Notes under the pieces: generated by a model
What the model was told of the DNA's origin: nothing
Seen by the model: the letters and a program-made list of their open reading frames with translations, nothing else
Database searches by the model: none
Translations under genes and position numbers: made by a program
Source of the DNA: Echiichthys vipera
Lineage: Eukaryota > Chordata > Actinopteri > Perciformes > Trachinidae
Length of the DNA: 64,000 bases
Direction: 5' to 3'
NCBI GenBank assembly: GCA_963691815.1
Contig: OY829656.1
Span: 13,186,412-13,250,411 of the forward strand
In this document: positions 13,351-32,793 of the stretch, in pieces
Layout of the letters: the number at the start of each line of letters is the position of its first letter
How positions within the stretch are numbered: the stretch's first letter is position 1

Positions 13351-16300
13351 CGTTGCATTTTGTAACATTAATCAGTTTATTTCATTCAAATAGCATCAGC
13401 AATTTCAGCTTTGATCAGCATACAGGAGAATGAATTACAATATCGAAAAAATTTTGAGTGAGTGAGTACCCCCCCGCTATTGTCCATGGTCAAAACAATC
13501 GTACAAAAATAACTTTATGAGCATGTTGAACACTGTTGCAATGTTATAATGTTACATTGCATCATGCCTATGCCACTGTATAAGTAGGTGACCTCTACAG
13601 ATAGCAGCAATATAACCTTAACATTAAATATAATCAAGTTAGCTAACATAATGTTAAGCAGCAAATATCATTGTGTAACATATCTAATGTAGCTCAACAT
13701 AACTTGTGGGGAAGAGGCTGCTGCTATACTACCGTTATGGATATGATTAACGTTATCTTACCCAACTTTATAAGTTGCATTTACTGTATATCAAAATATT
13801 AAGGTTGTATTTTTTATCTTGGTGTTATTGTTGGAGGTCGCATGGTTTATTCAAACTAATAAACTATGAAGCATGCTTTAGTATCCTGATCGTATTGTCT
13901 CTGGCATAAACAATACCAGATGTCATTGCCTTCTCCAAGCTGGGGACCCAAGGGTCTGACAGAGGAGGTGGGCCGAGCCTGGAGCTCTGCAGCTAAACAC
14001 TTCTCATTATTTTCCACAAACAAAAGCTCTGCTGGCACCTATGTCTTGCATCTGCATGAAGTCACTACTCTTTCACTATTCATAGTTGGTCATTATCGGC
14101 CAAACCATCTACAAACTTGCTTACAATGTGAATACTGTGCTACAATTCTTACGGCCTACAGTGTGTGTAATTCTGTATGGGGAGCACATATGCAGGAGTT
14201 CCAGGTGCGATGTTGCAGGTTTGAACCTCAGTTGGTTCAGGGAGGAAGGGTGGAGACCACAGCGGTGATTACTTTAGCTGTTGCTGTGTGATTGCACGGT
14301 CTCTGGCAAGTGATTAGGGGGAATGGGCCGTATCTCTCACCATCTCAGAGGGGGATCAAATCAGCCTCAAAGCCTGGCTTCAGGCGGTGGTGCATTTGAA
14401 AGTCAATGTTTTATTTCTAAGCATAAATTACTTGATCGGAGCACTTTTTTGCCCAAGGTTGTATTCAGAAGTAGGGGTTGCCACAGTTAGAGAGCCTCGA
14501 GAGTTTGCATATGTCATGTCACACATGCCCCCGTCAAGTTGATTTTTTTTTTTTATTTCTGCATGGATTTTTAAAATTGCCAAGAATTGTAGACGTATGC
14601 CTGTGCTAGTCACTTTCCTTTCCCTAGATATTCCATCCATACATCAACATTAGAATATAAAACAAGCTGTTAAACATGTCTCTGTAAGAAACAGCAGTAT
14701 ACTGAAAATTGGAGATGAAGATCCTCGTATTTCAAGTGAAGCCCAATTGATTCAGTGAACCATACATGGGTGTAAATGCTCTTCAAAGTTGTACTAAAGG
14801 TTGAAGCTGTGGGTCAGTTTGAGTCATGCTGAGTTCTGAAGAGCTAACCCTCCATGCAGGTTGCCTTTTTTAAGATAGCTTTCTGTTGAGCTGCAGGAAG
14901 AGAGCTGTTTAATGCTGTGGGTCAGTGTACTTCATTACCAGATGTGATAATGGCCAGATGTAGGCAAGAATATCTCTTGCATTCTTTGCTTTATCACCCC
15001 TTCTGTATGTCTAGCAGGACTTGAAATTATGCCATTGTTAGACTGTTACCTTTGCTGATGAAAGATATTTACAGTGCTGATTGACAATGGTGTCTGTCTC
15101 TGTGGGACACAGCCAGCAAGGCTAGCACAGTAGGAGCGGTACATGTTGTAACTCAAGAGGACTTTAGATGACGGATACTGAGGTCGGCTGCATGGTAGAG
15201 GAGGAGGCAGGAGGCACTTGTGGTGTGAGAGCTGTAGGGCTAGAAGAATATATCAAAGAATATTTAGTTTATAACCTCATCCTTACAACCCGACTCATCT
15301 TATCACCTGCTGTATGAAAAAGTTTTAAGGCCCTTTTCATCTCTGTGAATTGTAATACTAATTGATGTTGAAGCTATAGGCAAAAGTGACAAGGCCTAGA
15401 GACAACCAAGTGCTTACGCCGCATTATTATGCAAATGCAGAAATTATGAAGCAAAGCGGCTTCTTTTTTTTATGTTTATAACGGCTGTATATGTTAACAA
15501 TGTGACCCAAGCTTGAACCTTCGTTAGAGCTGTCTCCTCTTTACCTTTTGCAACGTTCTCGGACCAGACACTATGTGCTGGCCTGCTGTATCCCCAGGCT
15601 GTCTGAGGTAATCAAAGGAGGGCAGCATTAATTGCTTGACCCTGGCAGGAAGCCAGGTGGTCTGGCATGGGCCATCACCTGCCTGGGGAAAGGTCACCCC
15701 TCATCCTCTCATCCTCCACCCTCTCCCTCCTTTCCCTTCACCTTGTGCCACAACAAGCACCAGGAAGTTACGGGCCGCTCTCTTGAGGGCTGCTGCAAAG
15801 TCACCCCAACCAAATGCCAGTCTTATTTTCCAAGCAACAATGCATCTAACCTCAAAGAGTAATAACATTCCATTTGAAATAATAGCTAGAATTGGAATTG
15901 GTCCTGCCCGCTTTCCATAAACCCATTTTCAGACAATGGTCCCATTCCTATTACACAATGTCTGTCTCTATACTCCAGCATAAACATCTTAGAAGGTGCT
16001 TTTGCAGGAAGGGCAAGGGTTTGTCTGACTTATGGCTGATACATTCATCAAGCTCGTGCCAAGCCAATATCACACTGTCAGAAGGGAGCATGTGGCATTC
16101 TATCACCATGAGAGACTGTGACAGAACAAGTCCTTTTCCATTACACTCTCTCAGGGCAATCTTTTATATTGCCTCTCTGCTCCTCCGTAATGCTGTTTAT
16201 TTCAGTTGTTTGCACTGGTGGATTCCATATTGCTTGGTTTCCCTCTCTGGACCCTCATCAGTGTGAACCTAACTGAATTTGAGCATTATTATGTCAGTAA

Positions 16301-19300
16301 TGTATCAAAGGGTGTGGAGCTGCTCCCCACATTATGTTTATATATTTCAAACTATATTTCAGTGTGAAATATTTTAATGGGGCAATACACTGTATTTCAA
16401 TTTCAAATCAATAAAAAAACAAATATTTCTTATTCAAGGTTTGTCAATCTGTAACTGTCTAAATTCCTATTTCTCATTGAATAGGCTGACAAAAGTTTCC
16501 TTAGCCCAGACATATTAAAGGGAGCTGTTGATGCACCCAGCCTTTACTATCCCTTTCCTATCACTCTGTATTCTGTTTTTCCTATTTTTTATTCAGTGGA
16601 GGCCGTTAAGAAGCTGTCGTCCTGTAGAGTGGTCTCTTGTATGCGTCTGTGTTCTCCTCTCCTGGAGCTATGGATTCTTATTTACGTGCTGATCTTTGGC
16701 AGTACACCAAAGTCAGTCCCTGCTCAACCAGAATAGCTAACGCAGTGTTCCCGTGAAGTTTGACTTGTCTTCTGCTCTTATGATTTCCTCTTGGCTGAGA
16801 AAAGGTAGACTGGGGTAAAGTGTATTAAAACTGTATGCTTATCAGAGGCTGTGGCTTGGAGAAACTGCACCCAGAAGATAAATCTATTTTTCATAAACCC
16901 TCAACTTTCTCCCCATTCCCTTTCTAAGTTAGACTGTCCACTACCAGCTTGTTTCTTCAACGGAAACAAATCAATAGGATTAGTGCTTATTTTTTAATCA
17001 CTGTTAACAGTCTCTCCTGAGTGCTGAAATGAAAATGTACCCCTTCATGAAGTCATTGGATTAGATTTCTTCATAGTTATGGGATAAAAAGCACTTTCAC
17101 TCTGTAATATGAACACCCCAGAAAGAGCTTTTCAAAATAGCTTTGATGGACATCAAATCTAATCTGAAGGATACAGAGCCAAAGTATTCTGGCAAATCTG
17201 GTACGATTTCTTCCTTTGATGCGCAGTAATTCAACTTTCTGAAGAGGGCAAACCTCAAACTGAGCAGACACGATTTTCTCAAAGAGTGAGGATATATTGC
17301 AGACATTAATTCTCCAATGGGAACTATTGATTATTTTACCTCTGTCTGGCTATGGGATTTTCCAGCACTTTTGTGCCAGTTTTCTGTCAGATATTTGTCC
17401 TTACTCATAAAACCCCAAAATTTCATGTTTCAAGTTGAATGTCGATTGCCTTTTCCTCATAGCTTGAGGCCATGAATGATATGTGTGTGCATAGCCATAT
17501 TTTTATCTACCTCATAGATTTTGGAAATGTCCCAAAAATAAAATGTAAATGAGATGATTTTCCCTCATCTGAGCAGAGAATAAAAAAGCATTTAAATATG
17601 AGAAATCACAACCTTTGTGGGAATGGCAGTCTGAAGAAAACATATTCTACTAATTGAACTGAGGAAGTATTAATTTACATAGATTACATCCCATCAGGAT
17701 CCCTAAGACCCTTTGTATCTATTGTGCATTGTTATTTTATTTTTTTTAAATTATGATCATAACTAAAATACTTCTTAAAAGAGTGTTTTGCAAATGTAAT
17801 AACATCAAAATCATTGTCCAGAGTTGTTCTTTCACACATGTAGCAACAGATGTTTTTCCATTTCAGATGTGTTCTAATAAGCAACAAGTCTCTTGCCTTT
17901 CTTTGAATTTGTCTGACCATTATTGCCGTCAGCATTTACCTAATGGAAGTTCTGGAATCTTGTTATCTTTTCAGACATTTTGGTTGCTGTCTCGGTGTAA
18001 ATCACCCTCTTCTTCACCTTCAGATTTTTGTTTTCTTCTGGTTTCTAGTAGTAAGGAGTATGGTAGAAAATGAACATTCTGTTTTCATTGTTGTGCTGCA
18101 CTGCAAGTAACAAGCTTTAGATAAAACAGGTTCATCATAACGAACAAAAGCATTCGAAGTAAATGGACTCTGCTGAGCCAAATGGGATAATGAGTTGTCT
18201 TGGATATACTGATAATCATACTGATACAGAGAACTGAAATTATTAATTCATTGCAAATTCCTGCAGCACCGGCAATCAGCAGGTAGAGACCTATTGTCAA
18301 GCTGGTATGCTAATACAGTACCATCAGTACTTAACAATGCTGCACTGTAATGTGTAATCAGCCATATGCCCATGTCTAAAATTTTTATTGAAGTGTAGTG
18401 AAGATCCCTGTCGACACATGTGCTGTTGTTTTTGAACATCCTGGTCTAATGGCTTTATAATGCAAATGTATGAAACACTGTTTGAGGTTTAGCTTAGGTT
18501 GGCTTCTGGCAGGGAGGCTGATTGCAGCATAACAGTATTTGAATATGCTGTCAGCCTGGTTCTCACACATAGCCACACTTTTGGTCTGATATGTTGTACT
18601 GTATATCATAAAAAAGACAGTATGTAATGAAGATGGACAAAGCCATGACCTCCATAACATACAGAGTAGCTCACTCCACTCTTCAAGCACTGTAGAGAGG
18701 AGTTCTTCTCTCCATCTCTGACACATCCTTTTTGCGTCTATCCCTCAGATGTTTTCATAACCCACTATTTATGTAACACTGGCTCCAGACTGCAGAAAAA
18801 CAATTTACACAAGCCTTATTTAAAAAGAATGCAATGCAAAATAATCACCCATTTCATGTCTGCCACTATCAAAGCAGACTGAATGACATTAAAGTATGAG
18901 CACAGGGGTTGCTTCAGCATAGCACTTTTCATCCTCATCTGACAGACAGATTGAGAGAGATCTCTGGAAGCCTTTGAGCTTTATACCGTTTGAGTTCTCT
19001 CAACACGACCTGATAAGACCCCATTCATCCTCTCTCCCTTCATCAGCCAGGCAGGGGTTGGACCATAACCAAATTCAGCCTGCCACATCATCACTGAGGT
19101 TTCAGAGATGCTACTGTCCTTGTGCTGCTGACAGAGTGCTCAGTGGTAGCTTGTGGTCTGGCTTTAACAGGGAGATGGTTTCTTAATGGAGCTAACAGAG
19201 ACCTCTTTCAGTGTCAGGTTTAAGCATGTCCTGTGCCTACATGTACAGTGTTACATGCGCCTATGTTTGTGTAACTATACCTGTTTATGTGTAGTACAGC

Positions 19301-21887
19301 ACAATGCTGCTTTAAATTGCAATTATCAATCCTCATTTGAAAAGGAGTAAATTCTAAATGGGTTCAAGCTAGCATTGCATCAATTTGAGTCTCCGAAACA
19401 AATCATTTTTCATCTGGCTGATGAATGATCATGTATTGTGGGTCCAAGAGGACTGCATCATCTGACAGCTTTGCTGTTTCTTCTGACAGAGCAGACTTAT
19501 TTATGTCTCTCATCCTCTGTGCAGCTTCTCTGAAGGTCCTTGCTACCAACCACAGAGACTGCACAGCTCTTGACAGGGTATCACACTACAAAGCCCTCAC
19601 ACTCACTTTTGACTGGCAGCAGTCAACCTCCAATTTCCGTGTTTCTGCTGCTTTCTGTCTTTTATCATGTTCTATACATGTTAATGTAGGATTTCTATGG
19701 TTTATTATGAGTCTTCAACTAGAGTGGGGACTAATGTTTCAGTCTGTACCCTTGAGTTTAGTATTTGCTCACTGAATCAGCAGGGAATATGTATCTCTAA
19801 CTTGATAATTTGAAAATATGCTTTTCATTTTTTACCCTCTGGTGACCTTACATAAAGGAGAGAAACAGTAGCTGTAACACTGCAATTTTTTTGTGTGCCA
19901 GAAAATTTTCTCTTGTATTTCTATATTTGTAGGAACAGTACTTGTTGTCTGATATGGGTATTAAAGTCTTAATATTTCAGACACACCAATGGATTTGTTT
20001 AACTGTTTCATATTCCATTAATAATGGTCACACGAATTTCTCTCAGATGACACACTGAATGACCTAAGAGTAATAAAAATGCCGATCACAGTCATACTTC
20101 AGTAGACCATTCATCTTGGGGGTCACAATTCCAGGAGGGGTTTGAGGAGAAAATTAAAAAGAAAATTAAAAGAATTTCAATTAAGTGATTTGCTGAATTG
20201 GAGAGAAAATGGCAGTGATGTGGAAAAGCCTTTTAATCTTGGTGAGCCACCTCTTGTTCCATTAAGCTCATATCCCCTGCTTATCTCACTAATCATTCCT
20301 CCCAATGCCAGCAGTGCTGGCGATTTTTAATGAACCCATTATGTCCTGATTCAGTCCACCAGGACTGGCAGGCACACTATACGCTCATGAAGTGGGCTGG
20401 AAACAATCACAGTACAATCAGGCCCTGGTGATGATGCTACGGCCCAGTTAGAGACAGAGAAAAATTGCTCACAAAATCCCCAATATGCCTTTTAGGATGT
20501 CAAAAAGCTTGCAGCCAGGACAGAAAAATAAATAGTGTTAAGAAAACTCTGTCGAGTTCCTCTGTCTGCGAGTGGAGCAATGGCCTTAGAGTCGTCTATG
20601 TCAAACTGTTTGCATCATTACAATGTCGCTACTGGAGGATTGTCAGAGCTAGAGAGGCTTTGGTGTATTGTCTGTTGGAATGAAAAAGACATGACTGTAA
20701 GGCAGTAGCTCAGAAGCACAAAGAGAAACTCAAGCTGAATGTAGTCTTCAGTGCAACACTACCCTTGTATAACAATAGTGTCATATAGACATGTACAGAA
20801 CAGAGGTAAATCATATTTCTGAAGTGGCTGCTGTGTCTGAGTCCTGTACTGTAACTCTTGACGATGTAGGTAATTTGTGTATGTGATTGTGTGTGATGTG
20901 AAAAATTGCTGAAATTCAGTGTTATGTTTAATGATGACATCTAAACTAATACTCCACCCTCAGTTGTTTCACAGTACTAGACATTTTCAGCTACATCCCC
21001 ACATCTGTGCGCGGTCTCATCTGCTCTGATGTGCAGCTCTGTGCTGCTGTGTGGGCTAGCACACTTCAACCTTACCACCTGCAGTGAAAAGCTAAATACA
21101 TTGTTTATTTTATTCATGCAGCTCTTGTCTCAGCACAGGCTTGTGAATTTTTCTTTGTGATTTTGGATGTGCATTCAACATGGTTGATTCCCTCCTTTGT
21201 TTTCAATAGATAAGTATGGCAAACTTCAAAAGGCTCCAGAGGAGGCACACTGTCTTGCCAGTACTCTCCTTTTTAGTTTTAGGGCTCAATAATTAAGGAG
21301 CTGCTTTATGAAAATGTTGAGGCTGGGTTTTATTCAGGTCACACAGGAAGATAAAGCAATCCGTGTAATGACTCAGAGCAGTTGTTCTCACCTTGTGAAT
21401 GTTCAGCTGCTATTTTAATAACTGGTTGTGTATATGCATGCATGCACGATATATAGCCCTTATAACATATTTATTTATGGAGGCGGTGTTACTAAAGATG
21501 CCTTTAATTGTATGTGCTTAGGTTTGGTATGACCATGAACAAAAATAGTTGATCACAAAAAATCCCTTTAATTAAGAAATTCTAGTCAAGGCTATGCTTT
21601 TATTTTATTCTGTCTAGCCTGTCAACTTTGTTTTTTATCTCTGAACTCCAATATTTAGTAGTCATGGTTAAATATGTTCTGAAGAACCTCTGTGGCTTTT
21701 TCACTGTTGTGAGGATTTTAAGATTAGTTCTGTCTGAGTGGATGGAATCTAAATGATCCAATACTGTTCATTTACTTATTTTATAACAAAAAATCATTTG
21801 TTTTTGTGTTATGCCCAAATGAAATAGCTCTCCTCATAGGACACCTATGTATTGGCTATACACAGAGCTAAAGGAGCTTATTATTGA
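13351..21887. other. 8.5-kb largely unique intronic stretch
   Basis: The longest part of the intron without an obvious mobile element. It contains AT-rich and moderately GC-rich patches and short domain-free open frames. A tRNA-like B-box resemblance lies at about 14215-14230, not supported as a gene. A well-balanced block at 20140-20440 is listed in the findings as a candidate conserved non-coding element. Confidence 0.45.
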
Positions 21888-22295
21888 TCCCATATTATGC
21901 CCATTTTCATGTTCATACTTGTATTTTAAGTCCTACTGGAACATGTTTAAGTGTTCAAAAAACACATTATTTTTCTCATATTGTCCGTCTGGATATAGCT
22001 GTATTCACCCCCTATCTGAAACACTTTTAGTGCCTGTCTTTGAGCCCCCCTCCCCAAAAGCTGTAGTCTGTTCTGATTGGTCAATGTTTCCAAGTTTTAC
22101 TCATCTGTACTGTCAGCGTCTTTTTGCGGTCATTGCAGCTTGGGAATGTAACAGCACTGTAGCAGCATTTTCTTCCTATACAAAGTAAAGTTGCGACAAC
22201 ACAATTGTACAGAAGTCCTGACGGCTCATTTAAAGGCACAGTTTCTGAATACAGGCTGTTTGCATTTTTTTGTGGATTGAGTGTTTTGATACTTT
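21888..22295 (+). mobile_element. Dispersed repeat family A, copy 1 (fullest)
   Basis: Runs from catattatgcccattttcat through catactgtccgtctg-like motifs, a cctcccc patch and ctgattggtcaatgtttcca to ggctcatttaaaggcacagt and gtggattgagtgttttgata. The same ordered motifs recur at 37720-38012 and, inverted, at 42045-42165. It resembles a very common teleost non-autonomous repeat. No coding capacity. Confidence 0.72.
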
Positions 22296-23679
22296 GATCC
22301 AACTCATAGCTTCTGTTCATACATGGACATATTTTTCTTCATGAGTAAAATGACTTGAAACCACATTACAAAGAAGAATCTGATCATCTGCATTTGACAA
22401 GGCCATTCAATTGCTACAAATGTTCCAGCATGTGATGCAACAGAGTGCCTATTTGCTGTGCCACATATTGAGATTGATATGGTTTTTGAGCTGTGATAAG
22501 AAGTGGTGCTGTGCCTTCTGTTATTATTCACGCTTCCCAATCGATTCTCCACTATCTCATCCAATAGGGTAACTTGACTTTTACTCATAATTAAAGCTAT
22601 CTAGATGCAAATCAGGAAACGTCAGGACATACTGTGCTATATGCATATCAAGTCTTACTATCCATAGATGCATCCTTTATTTAAATTTTTGTTTCAAACA
22701 CAAAGTAACATACAAATGTCCCACATACACACACAGGCACTCAAAGTCCATTATGTTATTGTCAAGAGATCAAACAATCATAGCGATAATTTAGACTTAA
22801 TTTAAATTGCAAATGTTAATGTGGTATTTTCTTACTCATTTCCATGTTAAGTAATGTTCATTAAACATTATATCAGTCATTTTCTGGGGGTTTCTAGGGG
22901 TTTCCTTGTTTATCAGCCCACAGCTCCATAATGGTAAATATAATCAGTGTTAGGTATGTTTTTGTCTCTCTCGTGTGTCTGGTAATGACAATAAATCAAC
23001 AACAAATGAAGTTCAAGAAATGAAAGTGATGTAACATCTGCACAAATCCCTACCCAAACAAAACTAACATGCAGTTTTCTCTCAAAATAAGGACATTTCG
23101 ATACATCATTTAAACAATTGCGGATCCAACGTTGCAGTTTGTGTTAGAGATAGTTTTGCTGATTTTAATCCAGGCCTGTGTCATGGCAATGTGGGCATTG
23201 TGTTCACATGAACAGTGTTTGGCCTGTCTCTGTGGTGGAAGTTCTTGTGGAGCATTGGAAATCTGAGAAAATCTACGGAAATCTACGGCTGGACAAACAC
23301 TGTTCATTTGAAATGGGTAACCCTGTAAAGTGCATATTTTCTAAATGCTCACAGGACTTTTAGTCTTTTGATAACATGCAAGGAGATCCTCAAAATCATC
23401 TTAAGCCATCTTTTTAATATGGCTAGGATTTAGATTTTTTTAAGACACAAAATATATTCTTGCTGGCAGTAGACTTCCCATTATTAATTACAAGACACAT
23501 AATGTGCAGTGCACTGAAGAATGAACGAAGCCCACCAAGCAGCCAAGTGTGATTAGCAAGTACTAACGACAAGTGCCAAATCATACAGTTGTGTCAATCG
23601 AAAGTGTGATTGATTATTTTGACAAGTGCATCTTTTTGTTTCACCCTGAGATTTTCTGCCTGCCAAATGGATAACAAGA
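22296..23679. other. Intronic sequence with one small inverted repeat
   Basis: Unique sequence apart from the 17-base inverted repeat at 23208-23224 / 23291-23307 and a tandem aaatctacgg pair at about 23268-23287, inside its loop. Confidence 0.5.
23208..23307. repeat. 17-bp inverted repeat with 66-base spacer
   Basis: The left arm atgaacagtgtttggcc and the right arm ggacaaacactgttcat are reverse complements with one mismatch. The spacer holds a direct duplication of aaatctacgg. Confidence 0.75.
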
Positions 23680-23682
23680 CAT

Positions 23683-24268
23683 TTGTTATGTGGACATGAA
23701 TATCCCGTTTATGAACGGGTTATTGTCATTTTCAGATACCTGAATAAGCCCTTCTCTTATTAATGAGAAACCTGCATATGCTACCTGGAGTACTCCAAAA
23801 GAAACCTGGATGCTGCTGCATGTATACACCTTTTCCCAATTATTGAGTGTTGCCGACTATTTGCGCAGGTGTGGCTTCAACCAAGTGATGTAACATAACA
23901 GAAATACAAACATTGGCACTCATGGTCTCACTTCAGGAGCAATAAAAAAACAGAGGCTGCATATCTTTATCCACTGCTTCCTGTCTTGCGGAGTGGAAGT
24001 CCCAGGCTGGCACTGATTGACTTTATAGCGTAGCTCCTTTTTAGGAATCGCTGATAGATAAAATAGACGGCTTATGAGCTCAGAGTAGACATTTTTGTAA
24101 ACAGGCCGCCTGCTTAAATAGAATGTTGTAACCGTGTTACTAGTATTTATCATGTACTACAAGGAATATGAATAACCCGATTTATCTGTGCTCATGTAAA
24201 CACCATATTCTGAATATGTTCTTAACCGATATAAGCCTCATGAATGGGGTAGTCATGTCCATGTAAAC
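23683..24268. mobile_element. TIR element (family H), ~0.58 kb
   Basis: The left end (from 23692) reads ggacatgaatatcccgttta and the right end, read on the minus strand, ggacatgactaccccattca: imperfect inverted termini. Internal motifs such as ctacctggagtactccaaaa and ttttcccaattattgagt match a fish repeat I recognise. Non-autonomous. Confidence 0.68.
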
Positions 24269-24876
<608 letters not shown>

Positions 24877-25669
24877 TTCTAATATCAAGTTCTGTCTGCT
24901 TAAAACACACATCATTAGAAGCATGCAAATATCACAACATGAGTGCGAGTGAAAGACAGTCATTAAGTGCGAGACATGAATGGATTAATGGTTATTTTTT
25001 CCTTGCAGCTGTAGTATTGTAAAACCTTAAAACCAGTCCTTTCTCAAAACTCTTTTCACATGTGTGACAGACCCTGTCTAGTCCGCCTGTGTGAGTGGCA
25101 TTGGTTACTCTATTTAACCATGTTGTCTTTAAGGTGCCAGAGAAGCCTGATCAGTGTTCAGTCAGATCTGAAGCACAATTGGATAATTAAATTACAGCTT
25201 GCAACAAAACCCTCACTCTATCTTCCCTGCCATAGCAACCCCCTTTTATGCTTGCCTTTGGTTTAGTATTTTTTACTTTACACTTTATATTACATTATAC
25301 ACACAACACACATCTGTATACTGCGCAATATCATTACTCTCGCTGTCCAATATCTGCCATGTTTTTGAAAATTCATACTGTATCATTTTCAATATGTGCA
25401 GGAACTCATACTGTACATAGAAATCCTTTTTATTCTTTTTATGGATGTACCTCCCCCCCACTACCACCTTTTTTTTCTCCTTTTTTTTTTTACAATATTT
25501 AAAAAAAAATGTCTGTACTGAGTAGGAGCTGCTTTTAATCTAATTAAATAACTAAATATGTATAGTGACAATAAAAGGCATTCTGCTTCCTACACACTTC
25601 TGATGACACCGACATAAACCTAATTTTCTTTGCTCCAGTAAATGACTTTAAGGAATACTTAATCCTCAA
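24877..25669. other. Intronic sequence without recognised features
   Basis: Includes a C-run/T-run patch at about 25450-25510. No gene or repeat family recognised. Confidence 0.5.
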
Positions 25670-25908
25670 AATGACCATTTGTATATCAATTACTAACCCC
25701 GTGTGACCTTGGATTCTTGAAGATAAATGTTTTTTTTCATCATATTCCTCCACGGTGAATGATGAATCCAGAAGCTGAGGAAATTCTTTATTCATTTAAC
25801 TCTGAACTTTCAATCCTTTGTTCACCGTAGAGATATACGAGAAAAACACATTTTTCTTCAATAATTCAAGGTAACACAGGATGAGTAGCTGATATACAAA
25901 TGGTCATT
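25670..25908. mobile_element. Foldback element with ~100-bp inverted arms (family G)
   Basis: The left arm starts atgaccatttgtatatcaat at 25671. The right arm, read on the minus strand from about 25907, starts atgaccatttgtatatcagc. Similarity continues through ccttggattcttgaag / ccttgaattattgaag and cacggtgaa / tacggtgaa for roughly 100 bases, leaving about a 30-base centre. Transcribed, this would form a long imperfect hairpin. It resembles a known type of fish palindromic MITE. Confidence 0.82.

Positions 25909-32731
<6,823 letters not shown>

Positions 32732-32789
<58 letters not shown>
32732..32789. repeat. (CA)29 microsatellite
   Basis: 58 bases of alternating AC on the + strand, the opposite orientation to the six long (TG)n tracts. 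Confidence 0.97.

Positions 32790-32793
<4 letters not shown>

Noticed and set aside
14180..14250. tRNA B-box-like ggtttgaacct suggesting a tRNA or SINE
   Set aside because: No matching A-box or cloverleaf, and no SINE body follows.
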